Below, one piece after another: positions 1-7,248 of a DNA stretch of 64,000 bases. Source of the DNA: Clostridium septicum (GTDB lineage: Bacteria; Bacillota; Clostridia; Clostridiales; Clostridiaceae); contig NZ_CP023671.1 in the NCBI RefSeq assembly GCF_003606265.1, positions 1 through 64,000 of the forward strand, given 5' to 3'. Both the position numbers and the translations under genes were made by a program. Position 1 is the first letter of the stretch. Each line of letters begins with the position of its first letter. The notes under the pieces were generated by a model, which saw nothing but the letters and a program-made list of their open reading frames with translations, was not told the origin of the DNA and searched no databases.

Positions 1-1230
1 ATGAAAAAAGGTAAGATAAAAAGAATATTAGAAGACCATTGGAAAGAGTTTGAAAAGTTATATAAAAATAAGATTAGACCTAATGTTAAAAAGGAAGTAG
101 AAAAAGTTTTAAAGTGTAAAGATACAAAGTATGGATTTATTGAATTGAAGTGTAATAATTGTAATACTACAAAGAGAATCGGATTTACATGTAAAAGTAG
201 ATTTTGTACTTCATGTGGAAAGATTTATACGGATAATTGGATTGATAATATGTTGGGAAATTTAATAAATGTTAGGCATAGACATATAGTTTTTACTATA
301 CCAAAAGAATTAAGAGAATTCTTTGGACTGGATAGACAAAGACTTAAGATATTGCCGAAGTGCGCAGCGAGAGCTGTTACGAGTTGGATGCATAGTTTAA
401 ATAGAAAGGAGGAATTCACACCAGGTATAGTAACTGTAATACATACATTTGGAAGAGATTTAAAGTGGAATCCTCATGTACATATGATGGTTACAGAAGG
501 AGGGAGAGGAAATATAACAGAATGGAGGCATATAAGGCACATATCTTATGAATCATTAAGAAAAAGATGGCAAAAGGTTTTGTTAGATGAAATAACTTAT
601 ATAAATGGAAATACAAAAGAAATTAAATTACTAAAAAATAAACTATATAAAGAGAAAGATAAAGGTTTTTATGTTCATGCTAAAACTGAGATAAAATCAG
701 CGAAGACAGCAGCAAAATATGTAGGGAGATATGTGGGACGTCCTGCGATAGCGGAATCAAGGATTCTTAAATATGATGGTGAAAATGTGACTTATAAATA
801 TACTAGACATGAAGATAATAAGGTCATAGTTGAAACTGTACATGTATATGAGTTCATAAAAAGAATAATAAGACATATTCCAGAGAAAAATTTTAAAATG
901 ATAAGATACTTTGGAATTTATTCTAGAAGAAGCAAAGGAAAATTTAATTTTATAAAAATGATAGATGAAAAGATATTAAGTATAAGAAGATCTATAGCAA
1001 CTTGGGAGAATAGAATACTGGCAATAAGTGGTGTAAATCCGTGTAAATGTCCTAACTGTGGTAATAAAATGAGATTTCATGATATTGTATATCCTAAATA
1101 TGGGTCCATGAGGGAACGGCTGAGAATTAAGATTATAGAAGAGAATGAAGAAAAATTAGAAAAGGCTATAGAAAATTATGCTATTACTAAACGTATATTA
1201 AGTGGTAAAATAATTCCGAAAACAACTTAG
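1..1230 (+). CDS. IS91-like HUH (Y2) transposase
   Basis: Rolling-circle transposase of the IS91 type, acting on single-stranded DNA. Visible parts are an N-terminal zinc-binding region with Cys at about 39, 51, 54, 64, 69 and 72, an HUH metal motif (HVH, residues 159-161, in NPHVHMM), and two tyrosines spaced by four (Y240 and Y244 in KYVGRYVGRP), the Y2 arrangement of IS91 enzymes. A second CxxC pair (CKCPNCG) lies near residue 350. At 409 residues the length fits the family. The ATG is the first base of the window, so the ribosome binding site cannot be seen and a longer N-terminus cannot be excluded. A small zinc-ribbon gene follows 14 bases downstream, probably co-transcribed. Confidence 0.85.
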   Translation: MKKGKIKRILEDHWKEFEKLYKNKIRPNVKKEVEKVLKCKDTKYGFIELKCNNCNTTKRIGFTCKSRFCTSCGKIYTDNWIDNMLGNLINVRHRHIVFTIPKELREFFGLDRQRLKILPKCAARAVTSWMHSLNRKEEFTPGIVTVIHTFGRDLKWNPHVHMMVTEGGRGNITEWRHIRHISYESLRKRWQKVLLDEITYINGNTKEIKLLKNKLYKEKDKGFYVHAKTEIKSAKTAAKYVGRYVGRPAIAESRILKYDGENVTYKYTRHEDNKVIVETVHVYEFIKRIIRHIPEKNFKMIRYFGIYSRRSKGKFNFIKMIDEKILSIRRSIATWENRILAISGVNPCKCPNCGNKMRFHDIVYPKYGSMRERLRIKIIEENEEKLEKAIENYAITKRILSGKIIPKTT

Positions 1231-1244
1231 TTGGAGGAAGTAAG

Positions 1245-1436
1245 ATGAAAACAGAGGAAATATTATATATTTGTACTATTTGCGGAGCTAAAGAAAATAT
1301 TCCTAAAGAAGTAGTTGAATATTTTGATGAAATGGATCAAAGCAATGTTGATGAACCACCATGCTTTTCATGTGAAAAGTGCGGAGGAGTAATGAGGCCT
1401 AAAGAGTATACTGGAGTATATGGAATAAAGTATTAA
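1245..1436 (+). CDS. Small zinc-ribbon protein downstream of IS91 transposase
   Basis: A 63-residue protein with two CxxC knuckles (CTIC at about residues 10-13 and CEKC near 43-46) separated by an acidic stretch, so probably a zinc ribbon or rubredoxin-like fold. It has a good ribosome binding site (GGAGG, 7 bases before ATG) and starts 14 bases after the transposase stop. This suggests an accessory of the IS91-like element. The function is unknown, and only the metal-binding look and the linkage are seen. It could also be a host gene picked up by rolling-circle transposition. Confidence 0.6.
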   Translation: MKTEEILYICTICGAKENIPKEVVEYFDEMDQSNVDEPPCFSCEKCGGVMRPKEYTGVYGIKY

Positions 1437-1452
1437 TTAATAGGAAAAATAT

Positions 1453-1480
1453 AGCATAGAACAGATATCGGTTCTATGCT
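1453..1480 (+). terminator. Hairpin after the IS91-like gene pair
   Basis: Perfect 10-bp inverted repeat AGCATAGAAC / GTTCTATGCT with an 8-base loop, 17 bases after the stop of the zinc-ribbon gene. The T-run is weak (TCTT), so it may be a terminator or part of the IS91-like element end. It carries GAAC/GTTC, the tetranucleotide type used as target by IS91 elements. Confidence 0.5.
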
Positions 1481-1504
1481 TCTTAAGGTACTTAAAATTA
1501 AATT

Positions 1505-1581
1505 CCCGAAGGGAGCGTGGCGAAAGCCACTTTTTTAGTAATTTTAAGAAAAGTAGAATAATAATAATATATTATTATTCT
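1505..1581. other. Cluster of hairpins in the gap between IS91-like and IS6-like elements
   Basis: The non-coding stretch 1437-1710 holds three further structures: a mini hairpin CCCGAAGGG (1505-1513), a GC-rich stem GTGGC-GAAA-GCCAC (1517-1530) followed directly by six Ts, and a perfect AT-rich inverted repeat AGAATAATAATA / TATTATTATTCT (1555-1581). The GC-rich pair stands out in base composition and may be the end (ori or ter) of the IS91-like element. No convincing coding region is seen here. Confidence 0.45.
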
Positions 1582-1702
1582 AATAAGAAATACTCGTAAA
1601 TGATGAAATAAAAATAAAAAAATTAAAGTATCAAGTACTATAATAGAATAGACAAGATTAAAAAGAAAATATATAATGTAAAAGAAATTTATATTATATA
1701 AA

Positions 1703-1710
1703 CATTTTAG
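1703..1710. repeat. 8-bp target site duplication, left of IS6-like element
   Basis: CATTTTAG lies directly before the left end of the IS6-like element and is repeated directly after its right end at 2986-2993. Eight bases is the duplication length known for the IS6 family. Rejoining the flanks puts this octamer just upstream of the ribosome binding site of the gene at 3009. Confidence 0.85.
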
Positions 1711-2985
1711 GAATCTGTTAAGTTGATATGAAAAAATAGCTTGATTTTTCATAGAATTACTTGCTCTTTGAAAATTATATAAGTTTGAATGTTTTATTGT
1801 ATGGCAAATAAGCCTACAATAGCATTGATTTTTTGCAGGTTAATCAAAGGTATTAAATTTAATTAAGATGCTGAAAACCAAGAGTTTTTAGAAAAGCTAT
1901 CGCTGGCGAAGCCGGCAACTTCTGCTGGAGTACAGTTATTTAATGATCCATGTGGTCTAATAAAGTTATAGTGAAAGATAAATAAATATATAAGGTTATT
2001 AGCTTTTTGAAAAGAGTTGAATCCTTTCTTGGTTTTATACCAGGCTTTAAATGTTTTATTAAATGATTCAATTAAATTATTATTTGTATCACTAGACATT
2101 GGAGCTACAGGAATATGAGTTGTATTGGGCAATAGCGTAGCCACGGCTTCATTATATGAAGGTAATCTATCAGTTATAAAATTAGCTGGTTCACCAAATT
2201 TTTTAGCTTCATTTACCAATGCGTATGCTGAATCAGAACTTCTAGATTTAGTTAAATGAAATGCTAAAATAAATCTAGTTTCTGAATCAATAGCTAACCA
2301 AAGGTAGTATCTTTCACCATTAATAAATACTACTGTTTCATCAGCGTGCCAATCGTCAGATTGTAAGTTTAAACTAGCTTTAAATTTATCAGCCTTTTGT
2401 TTAAAGAAAGGTGCAAATTTATTAGTCCAACTGGCTATCGTGACATGAGATACTTTAATTCCAGAGTTAATCATCAAGAATTGAGAAATGGCTCTTGTTG
2501 ATGAATTATTTAAAAAATATAGTGTTAATGCAGTTAGTATTACATGTAGCGGAAAACGCATTCCTTTCATTGAAAGGGAACCACTAACTAATTCACTAGA
2601 AGCTGTATCAATATTGGTGGTGTGATGTTTTACTATTATGTGATTACACTTCTTGTTATTGCACTTATAGCGATTGTAATGTTTATATGCATGATGTAAG
2701 TAAGTTCCCTTACCGCATCTAGGACATTTAGGATTATTTAGTTTAGGACGTCCGTCACCGTCGCCTAGGACGAATTGGCGCTTACACTGCTTACATTGAT
2801 ACTTTTGTTTAGCCTGCTTATTCATACCAAACTTATATAGTTTATCAGAATTACAGCGTGGGCATTTTATATTAGTTTTGCTCATTGTTCTTCTCTCCTT
2901 TTCGAAGGGGGTATTATTTAGTCTTGCAAACCTATTGTATTTCCTTGGGTTGAGAAGAGCAATGTTCATATAACTTAACAGATCG
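1711..2985 (-). mobile_element. IS6-like insertion sequence with zinc-ribbon transposase
   Basis: A 1275-bp element bounded by inverted repeats. The left end has GAATCTGTTAAGTT and the right end (read inward) has CGATCTGTTAAGTT; both continue into ATATGAA with one base inserted on the left. The TCTGTT core resembles IS6-family ends. An exact 8-bp direct repeat flanks both ends. It carries one transposase gene on the minus strand. It is longer than classic IS6/IS26 elements of about 0.8 kb because the transposase has an N-terminal zinc-binding extension. It appears complete. Confidence 0.85.
1863..2885 (-). CDS. IS6-like DDE transposase with N-terminal zinc ribbons
   Basis: A 340-residue transposase. 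The start is set at the ATG at 2885 (MSKTNIKCPRC), which has AGGAG nine bases upstream; a longer reading frame upstream to 2969 lacks a good site. Order of parts: two zinc ribbons (CPRC...CKQC, then CPRC...CNNKKC) over the first 80 residues, a helical DNA-binding segment, then an RNase H-like DDE domain with the first Asp in WHADET, the second in ITDRLPSYN, and the Glu in NLIESFNKTF. The WHADET/YYLW pattern matches IS6-family enzymes. The reading frame is intact, so it is probably functional. Confidence 0.85.
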   Translation of the reverse strand: MSKTNIKCPRCNSDKLYKFGMNKQAKQKYQCKQCKRQFVLGDGDGRPKLNNPKCPRCGKGTYLHHAYKHYNRYKCNNKKCNHIIVKHHTTNIDTASSELVSGSLSMKGMRFPLHVILTALTLYFLNNSSTRAISQFLMINSGIKVSHVTIASWTNKFAPFFKQKADKFKASLNLQSDDWHADETVVFINGERYYLWLAIDSETRFILAFHLTKSRSSDSAYALVNEAKKFGEPANFITDRLPSYNEAVATLLPNTTHIPVAPMSSDTNNNLIESFNKTFKAWYKTKKGFNSFQKANNLIYLFIFHYNFIRPHGSLNNCTPAEVAGFASDSFSKNSWFSAS

Positions 2986-2993
2986 CATTTTAG
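2986..2993. repeat. 8-bp target site duplication, right of IS6-like element
   Basis: Second copy of CATTTTAG, identical to 1703-1710. It sits 15 bases upstream of the start codon of the next gene, so the insertion separated that gene from most of its original upstream sequence. Confidence 0.85.
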
Positions 2994-3008
2994 CTTAAGG
3001 AGAAAAAA

Positions 3009-3542
3009 ATGAGTTTAAATGAAAAATATTTAGAAGAAAAAATTAAACACTTAAAAAAGGCAATAGAAATTGTAGGTGGAAATAATTTATTAGAAAATAA
3101 ATTCAGTAATTCAGAAGAATTATTAAAATATATAGTTGAAAGTGCTTTTAAAGAAGAAAAAATAGAATTTGAAGTAGAAAACAAAAAGTTTACTATAAAA
3201 GCCCTTATGGAAATAAAAGTTCAATATGAAAAACATTTAATAAGAAGTAGATCTAAAGTAATTCAAGGAATAACATATAAAATAAAAAAATATAATACTT
3301 CTTTAGATTCTTTAGTTAGAAAATATAAAAAAAGTAATAACATTAATGAGTATAACGAAATAAAAAATCAAATAATAAAAACATATAGAATGGATATTAA
3401 TTTATACATATTAAAAGAAATAAATGAATTAATAATAAATGATATTAGAATAGCAGATGAAATAGATTTTTATGGACCTTATCTTTCAGAGAAAAGAGAA
3501 CAATTAATTATTAATATAATGAGAAATATTGGAGTAAATTAA
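3009..3542 (+). CDS. Unknown 177-residue Lys/Glu-rich helical protein
   Basis: No family recognised. The protein is rich in Lys, Glu, Ile and Asn, has no membrane segment, signal peptide or cysteine pattern, and looks largely helical, with possible coiled coil at the start (residues 4-20) and around 70-115. The start has AAGGAG six bases upstream. The gene begins 23 bases after the IS6-like element, so its native promoter was displaced and it may now be silent or driven from the element. A strong hairpin overlaps its stop codon, so it is a single-gene transcript. Confidence 0.6.
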   Translation: MSLNEKYLEEKIKHLKKAIEIVGGNNLLENKFSNSEELLKYIVESAFKEEKIEFEVENKKFTIKALMEIKVQYEKHLIRSRSKVIQGITYKIKKYNTSLDSLVRKYKKSNNINEYNEIKNQIIKTYRMDINLYILKEINELIINDIRIADEIDFYGPYLSEKREQLIINIMRNIGVN

Positions 3543-3583
3543 AATATAACACTTAGATTACTAAAATCTAAGTGTTATATTTT
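3541..3583 (+). terminator. Strong terminator hairpin
   Basis: A perfect 19-bp stem beginning AAAATATAACACTTAG with a 5-base loop (ACTAA), overlapping the stop codon of the gene at 3009 and followed by TTTAATTT. It separates that gene from the peptidase gene downstream. Confidence 0.8.
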
Positions 3584-3606
3584 AATTTAGGAAGGGATAG
3601 AGTATA

Positions 3607-4311
3607 GTGAAGTTTTATTATAGAGATGAATTGATAGAATTTGTTATTGTATATAGAGATAGAAAAACCTTATCAATACAAATAGATATGGATGGAAAAG
3701 TAAAAGTTATTTCTCCTAAAAGTTTTCATGAAAAATATATATTAAGTATTGTTGAAACAAAAGGAAAATGGATATTAAATAAATTAAATTTAATAAAAAG
3801 TAGAAAAAATAGAATTCCTAGCTACAAATATATAAATGGTGAAAGATATTTATATTTAGGAGAATATTATAATTTAGTAATAAAAAAAGGTAGTTTTAAC
3901 ACAGAATATGCTAATATCCTATCTTTAGGGAAGTTATTAGAAGTAAAAATTAATTCCATTGAAAATATAAGAGGTATATTAGAAAAATTTTATAGATATG
4001 AATCATTTAAAATTATTAATGAAAGAGTCGAATACTATAAAAGATATTTTAGAATTAAACCAAAACAAATAAAAGTTAAGGAACAGAAAAGAATATGGGC
4101 AAGTTGTACTTTTGAAAATAAGTTATTATTTAATTGGAGATTATCAATGATGCCTATAGATGTAATTGATTATATAATTATTCATGAAATGTGTCATATG
4201 GAGTATAAAAATCATTCTAAGGAATTTTGGAATGATGTATATAGAGTAATGCCTAATTATAAAGAAAAAGAAATGTGGCTTAAAGAAAATGGGTGCATAG
4301 TTAATTTATAA
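3607..4311 (+). CDS. YgjP/DUF45-type M48-like metallopeptidase
   Basis: A 234-residue protein of the YgjP-like (DUF45, WLM-related) zinc peptidase family. The signature is HEMCHMEYKNHSKEFW near residues 196-211: an HExxH zinc motif with the third ligand His seven residues on. The N-terminal half holds the beta-rich region typical of this family (RDRKTLSIQIDMDGKVKVISP). The start is GTG at 3607 with AGGAAGGG upstream. There is no signal peptide, so it is cytoplasmic. The substrate of this family is not established. It is followed after 80 bases by an unknown gene on the same strand. Confidence 0.8.
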   Translation: MKFYYRDELIEFVIVYRDRKTLSIQIDMDGKVKVISPKSFHEKYILSIVETKGKWILNKLNLIKSRKNRIPSYKYINGERYLYLGEYYNLVIKKGSFNTEYANILSLGKLLEVKINSIENIRGILEKFYRYESFKIINERVEYYKRYFRIKPKQIKVKEQKRIWASCTFENKLLFNWRLSMMPIDVIDYIIIHEMCHMEYKNHSKEFWNDVYRVMPNYKEKEMWLKENGCIVNL

Positions 4312-4321
4312 ATGTATAAGG

Positions 4322-4330
4322 TTCGACAAA
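4322..4330 (-). promoter_or_regulatory. Candidate Spo0A box
   Basis: TTCGACAAA on the plus strand is TTTGTCGAA on the minus strand, a perfect match to the nine-base Spo0A (0A box) consensus. It lies 62 bases before the TTG start of the unknown gene at 4392. A nine-base match can occur by chance, so this is a candidate only. Confidence 0.4.
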
Positions 4331-4391
4331 ATTTACTAGAAATGCTAATATTAAATGTAGAATATTAATTTGTATTTAGGAGAGGTTTAAT

Positions 4392-5696
4392 TTGAAAAAT
4401 TCAACAATTATAGATAATGTGGCTAATCAAACAAATTTACCTAAATGGTGGGTAGAATCAATAGCTATTCAATATTTTAATCCTAGAGAAATAACTTTAG
4501 AAAAAGAAGATAATCTATGGAAATTAGACTATTCAAAATTAGATGAAGATGAATTAGCAGAAGCAGCTATTTATAAAAAGTCAGTAATTTCAAATTATAA
4601 AATATTTCATAATATTAAAGAGAAAGTGTTTTATAAAAGATATATTGGAGATAAAAGAAATATAGAAAATAGAGACTTGCTTTTAAAAGAGTATGATGAA
4701 ATAATAGCAAATGGTTTAGTATCTAAATATTATGTAGCTTTTAAAGAAAAGGAAGGATATATTGAGTCTCCAGAAAATATATTGAATTCCTATTATCAAG
4801 TATTAGATAATGAAAATATATATCAGTGGAAAGTTTTAGACTCAATAAGGTACTGTGAAGAAACATTTAATTTTAATTATGTTAATGAAATCTTTTCACT
4901 ACAAGAAAAGCATGATTATTTAGTTAATTTATTAATAAGGTCAGAGGAAGTTGATGAAAAAGAAATAAGAGATAAAACTGAAGAATATTTAGAGTGGTGT
5001 AATGTAGTAAAGAGAAGTTTAGCAAAAACTTTATATGACGCTCATTTAGCAAGGTTATCAAGAATAGATGAAAATAATGAGCATAATATTAATAAAGTAA
5101 TTAAAGAAGAGCCACCTTTAATATCCTCATATGAAAATTTTACATTAAAAGATGGAATATTTAAAAGTAACCATAACTTTTCCGGTTTTTTTTATAAAAA
5201 ATCTTTAGAGCATTTGAAGAAAGCTAAATATATTGAAGAAGTATCAAAATCAGATAAAGAGCTTTTAAAAAATATAGATAATTTATATAATGAAAAATTA
5301 TTAAGTTTAATAATGGGATTAAAATGTGTAGAAACATATATTAATAGTATAGGAAATTCATATTTTAAAGATATATGGGATGAAACTATTAATTTTACTT
5401 TAAAGTCTAAAATAAGATTTTATTTAAAATTAACTAGTAGAAAAGTTGATTTAGATGAAGAGTATAAGGATATAACTAATAGTATTTATAATTTAGTTAA
5501 TTTATATGATGAATTTATAAATTCAAATATGGAATTTAAAGAGTCTTACATAGAAAATAATATTATTATAACTACTTTAGGTGTAAAACTATCAGATAGG
5601 GATTTAAATAATATTGATATAATACTTAACGAATTTATAGTTTATCTATCTAAAAAATGTAATATAAAATTGCCTTGCTGGATAAAAATAAAATAG
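4392..5696 (+). CDS. Unknown 434-residue protein
   Basis: No family recognised. It starts at TTG with AGGAGAGG five bases upstream. The protein is acidic and probably mostly helical, without membrane segments, signal peptide or nucleotide-binding motifs. An early segment (LPKWWVESIAIQYFNPREITLE) looks conserved in character. A cysteine is followed by LPCWIKIK at the very C-terminus. A Spo0A-box-like site upstream hints at sporulation or transition-phase control, which is inference only. Its terminator was split by the IS256-family element directly downstream; the stop codon is the first part of the old stem. Confidence 0.65.
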   Translation: MKNSTIIDNVANQTNLPKWWVESIAIQYFNPREITLEKEDNLWKLDYSKLDEDELAEAAIYKKSVISNYKIFHNIKEKVFYKRYIGDKRNIENRDLLLKEYDEIIANGLVSKYYVAFKEKEGYIESPENILNSYYQVLDNENIYQWKVLDSIRYCEETFNFNYVNEIFSLQEKHDYLVNLLIRSEEVDEKEIRDKTEEYLEWCNVVKRSLAKTLYDAHLARLSRIDENNEHNINKVIKEEPPLISSYENFTLKDGIFKSNHNFSGFFYKKSLEHLKKAKYIEEVSKSDKELLKNIDNLYNEKLLSLIMGLKCVETYINSIGNSYFKDIWDETINFTLKSKIRFYLKLTSRKVDLDEEYKDITNSIYNLVNLYDEFINSNMEFKESYIENNIIITTLGVKLSDRDLNNIDIILNEFIVYLSKKCNIKLPCWIKIK

Positions 5697-5702
5697 CCTT
5701 AT
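5690..5702 (+). terminator. Left half of host terminator split by IS256 element, with 8-bp duplication
   Basis: Joining the flanks of the IS256-family element restores a hairpin with stem AAAATAGCC / GGCTATTTT and loop TTAT, followed by ATTTTT. It lies between the 434-residue gene and the convergent threonine ammonia-lyase gene, so it was a bidirectional terminator. Bases 5695-5702 (AGCCTTAT) are the left copy of the target duplication. Confidence 0.85.
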
Positions 5703-5705
5703 GAG

Positions 5706-5752
5706 ACAGTAGATAGTTTTGTGTAAAAACAAAACTATCTACTGTTTTTTTT
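5706..5752 (+). terminator. Inward-facing terminator inside IS256 left end
   Basis: Stem ACAGTAGATAGTTTTG with an 8-base loop and its exact complement (5730-5745), then a run of Ts. It uses the element's own left terminal repeat as one arm. It would stop transcripts entering from the upstream gene and so shields the transposase, while supplying that gene with a new terminator. Confidence 0.8.
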
Positions 5753-5808
5753 GTATTAACAGTTGGAAGTTTTGGAATAATATACTATATAAATTAGGAG
5801 GAATTATT

Positions 5809-7047
5809 ATGACAAGAAAAATTGATACCAACTTTGATTACAACGAGGAAATTAAAAGATGTAAAACAATCGATGATGTGATGGGTAAAAACGGATTAAT
5901 ACAAAGATTAGTTAAAGATGTTCTTGAAAATATATTAGAAGGTGAAATGGAAGAACATCTAGGAAGAAATAAATATGAACGTGTAGAAGCAGTTGATCAA
6001 ACTAAGAAGAACTACAGGAATGGTTATAGTCGCAAAAATTTAAGAAGTTCCTTCGGTGACGTCGACCTAGACGTACCCCGTGATAGAAATGCTGAATTTG
6101 AGCCACAAATTATAAAAAAATATGAAACTGTGTGTACTGAGTTAGATAAAAAGATTATATCTTTATATGCTAAAGGTATGTCAACATCTGATATTCAGGC
6201 TGAAATTGAAGACTTATATGGAATAACTATATCACCATCGATGGTATCTAAAATAACTGATAAAGTGCTTGCTAGCGCCGCCGAATGGCAAAATAGAGCA
6301 TTAGATAAAATATATCCAATAGTTTATTTAGATGCTATGTACTTTAAAGTTAGAAGTAATGGAAAGATAGTTAACAAGGCTGTCTATATATGCTTAGGAT
6401 ACACTATGGAAGGATATAAAGATATTTTAGGTATATGGGTTGATGAAGCTGAAGGTGCTAAATTCTGGTTAGGAATTTGCAATGATTTAAAAAATAGAGG
6501 TGTAAAAGAAATTTTAATTGCTTGTATGGATGGATTAAAAGGGCTTCCACAAGCTATAAAAACAGTATTTCCATCAGTAAATATTCAAACATGTATTGTT
6601 CATCAAATAAGAAATTCAATAAAATACATAGCTTCAAAAGATAAAAAAGCATTTATGAAAGATTTGAAGGAGGTTTATAAGGCTACAACAGAGGAACTTG
6701 CGTTAGCACAGCTAGATAATTTAAAGGAGAGATGGGGAGATAAATATGGAATAGTAATAGATTCCTGGTATAATAATTGGAGTAACCTTTCAACATTTTT
6801 CGACTTCTCTCCAACTATAAGAAAGATGATTTATACTACAAATATCTTAGAAGGTTTTAATCGTCAAATACGTAAATTCACTAAAGTTAGAGTCATATTC
6901 CCAACTGATGAATCTTTAAATAAGTGTGTTTACTTAGCAACGATGGAGATACTAGAAAAATGGACTCAGCCTATACATAATTGGGGTGCTACGTTAGCAG
7001 AGCTATCAATAATATTTGAAGATCAATTAAAAGATGAATTAGCTTAA
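5809..7047 (+). CDS. IS256-family transposase
   Basis: A 412-residue transposase of the IS256/MULE type. The start is ATG 5809 (MTRKIDTNFDYNEE) with AGGAGG seven bases upstream; a frame extending to 5719 runs into the terminal repeat and is rejected. The N-terminus has the EMEEHLG...YRNGYSRKN region typical of the family. The catalytic Asp residues are in YPIVYLDAMYFKVR and IACMDGLKGL, and the Glu is in TTNILEGFNRQIRKFTK. A C-x2-H stretch (CIVHQIRNS) sits between the second Asp and the Glu. The reading frame is undamaged. Confidence 0.95.
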   Translation: MTRKIDTNFDYNEEIKRCKTIDDVMGKNGLIQRLVKDVLENILEGEMEEHLGRNKYERVEAVDQTKKNYRNGYSRKNLRSSFGDVDLDVPRDRNAEFEPQIIKKYETVCTELDKKIISLYAKGMSTSDIQAEIEDLYGITISPSMVSKITDKVLASAAEWQNRALDKIYPIVYLDAMYFKVRSNGKIVNKAVYICLGYTMEGYKDILGIWVDEAEGAKFWLGICNDLKNRGVKEILIACMDGLKGLPQAIKTVFPSVNIQTCIVHQIRNSIKYIASKDKKAFMKDLKEVYKATTEELALAQLDNLKERWGDKYGIVIDSWYNNWSNLSTFFDFSPTIRKMIYTTNILEGFNRQIRKFTKVRVIFPTDESLNKCVYLATMEILEKWTQPIHNWGATLAELSIIFEDQLKDELA

Positions 7048-7147
7048 AAGCTTGTACTTTTTATAAATTATATGCATACTATTAGATTTTTTTGAAATAC
7101 TAAAAAAGGTAATAAGAAACATTATTAGTATTTCTTAAATATAAAAA

Positions 7148-7181
7148 AATATTACTGGAAATGAAAATTTCCAGTAATATT
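7148..7181 (-). terminator. Inward-facing terminator inside IS256 right end
   Basis: Stem AATATTACTGGAAAT / ATTTCCAGTAATATT with a 4-base loop. On the minus strand the stem is followed by seven Ts, so it would stop transcripts entering the element from the threonine ammonia-lyase gene. It mirrors the left-end hairpin. Confidence 0.8.
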
Positions 7182-7224
7182 AAAATAATAAAAATGATAA
7201 TTACACAGAATTATCTATTCCCTC

Positions 7225-7241
7225 AGCCTTATGGCTATTTT
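7225..7241 (-). terminator. Right half of split host terminator, with 8-bp duplication
   Basis: AGCCTTAT (7225-7232) is the right copy of the target duplication and GGCTATTTT (7233-7241) is the other arm of the original stem. The insertion point is therefore at the loop of the host hairpin. Confidence 0.85.
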
Positions 7242-7248
7242 ATTTTTA

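Larger units (their letters stand above)
5703..7224 (+). mobile_element. IS256-family insertion sequence
   Basis: A 1522-bp element. The left end 5703-5726 and the right end 7201-7224 are imperfect inverted repeats matching at 19 of 24 positions; the best part is TAGATAGTTTTGTGTAA against TAGATAATTCTGTGTAA. The 8-bp direct repeat AGCCTTAT flanks both ends. It carries a single intact transposase gene and a terminator-like hairpin near each end, both oriented to stop transcription coming in from outside. It appears complete and relatively recent, since the duplication is exact. Confidence 0.92.

Noticed and set aside
1498..1752. 84-residue open frame on the minus strand
   Set aside because: It crosses the left boundary of the IS6-like element and the GC-rich hairpin, has no ribosome binding site and a composition typical of random AT-rich DNA.
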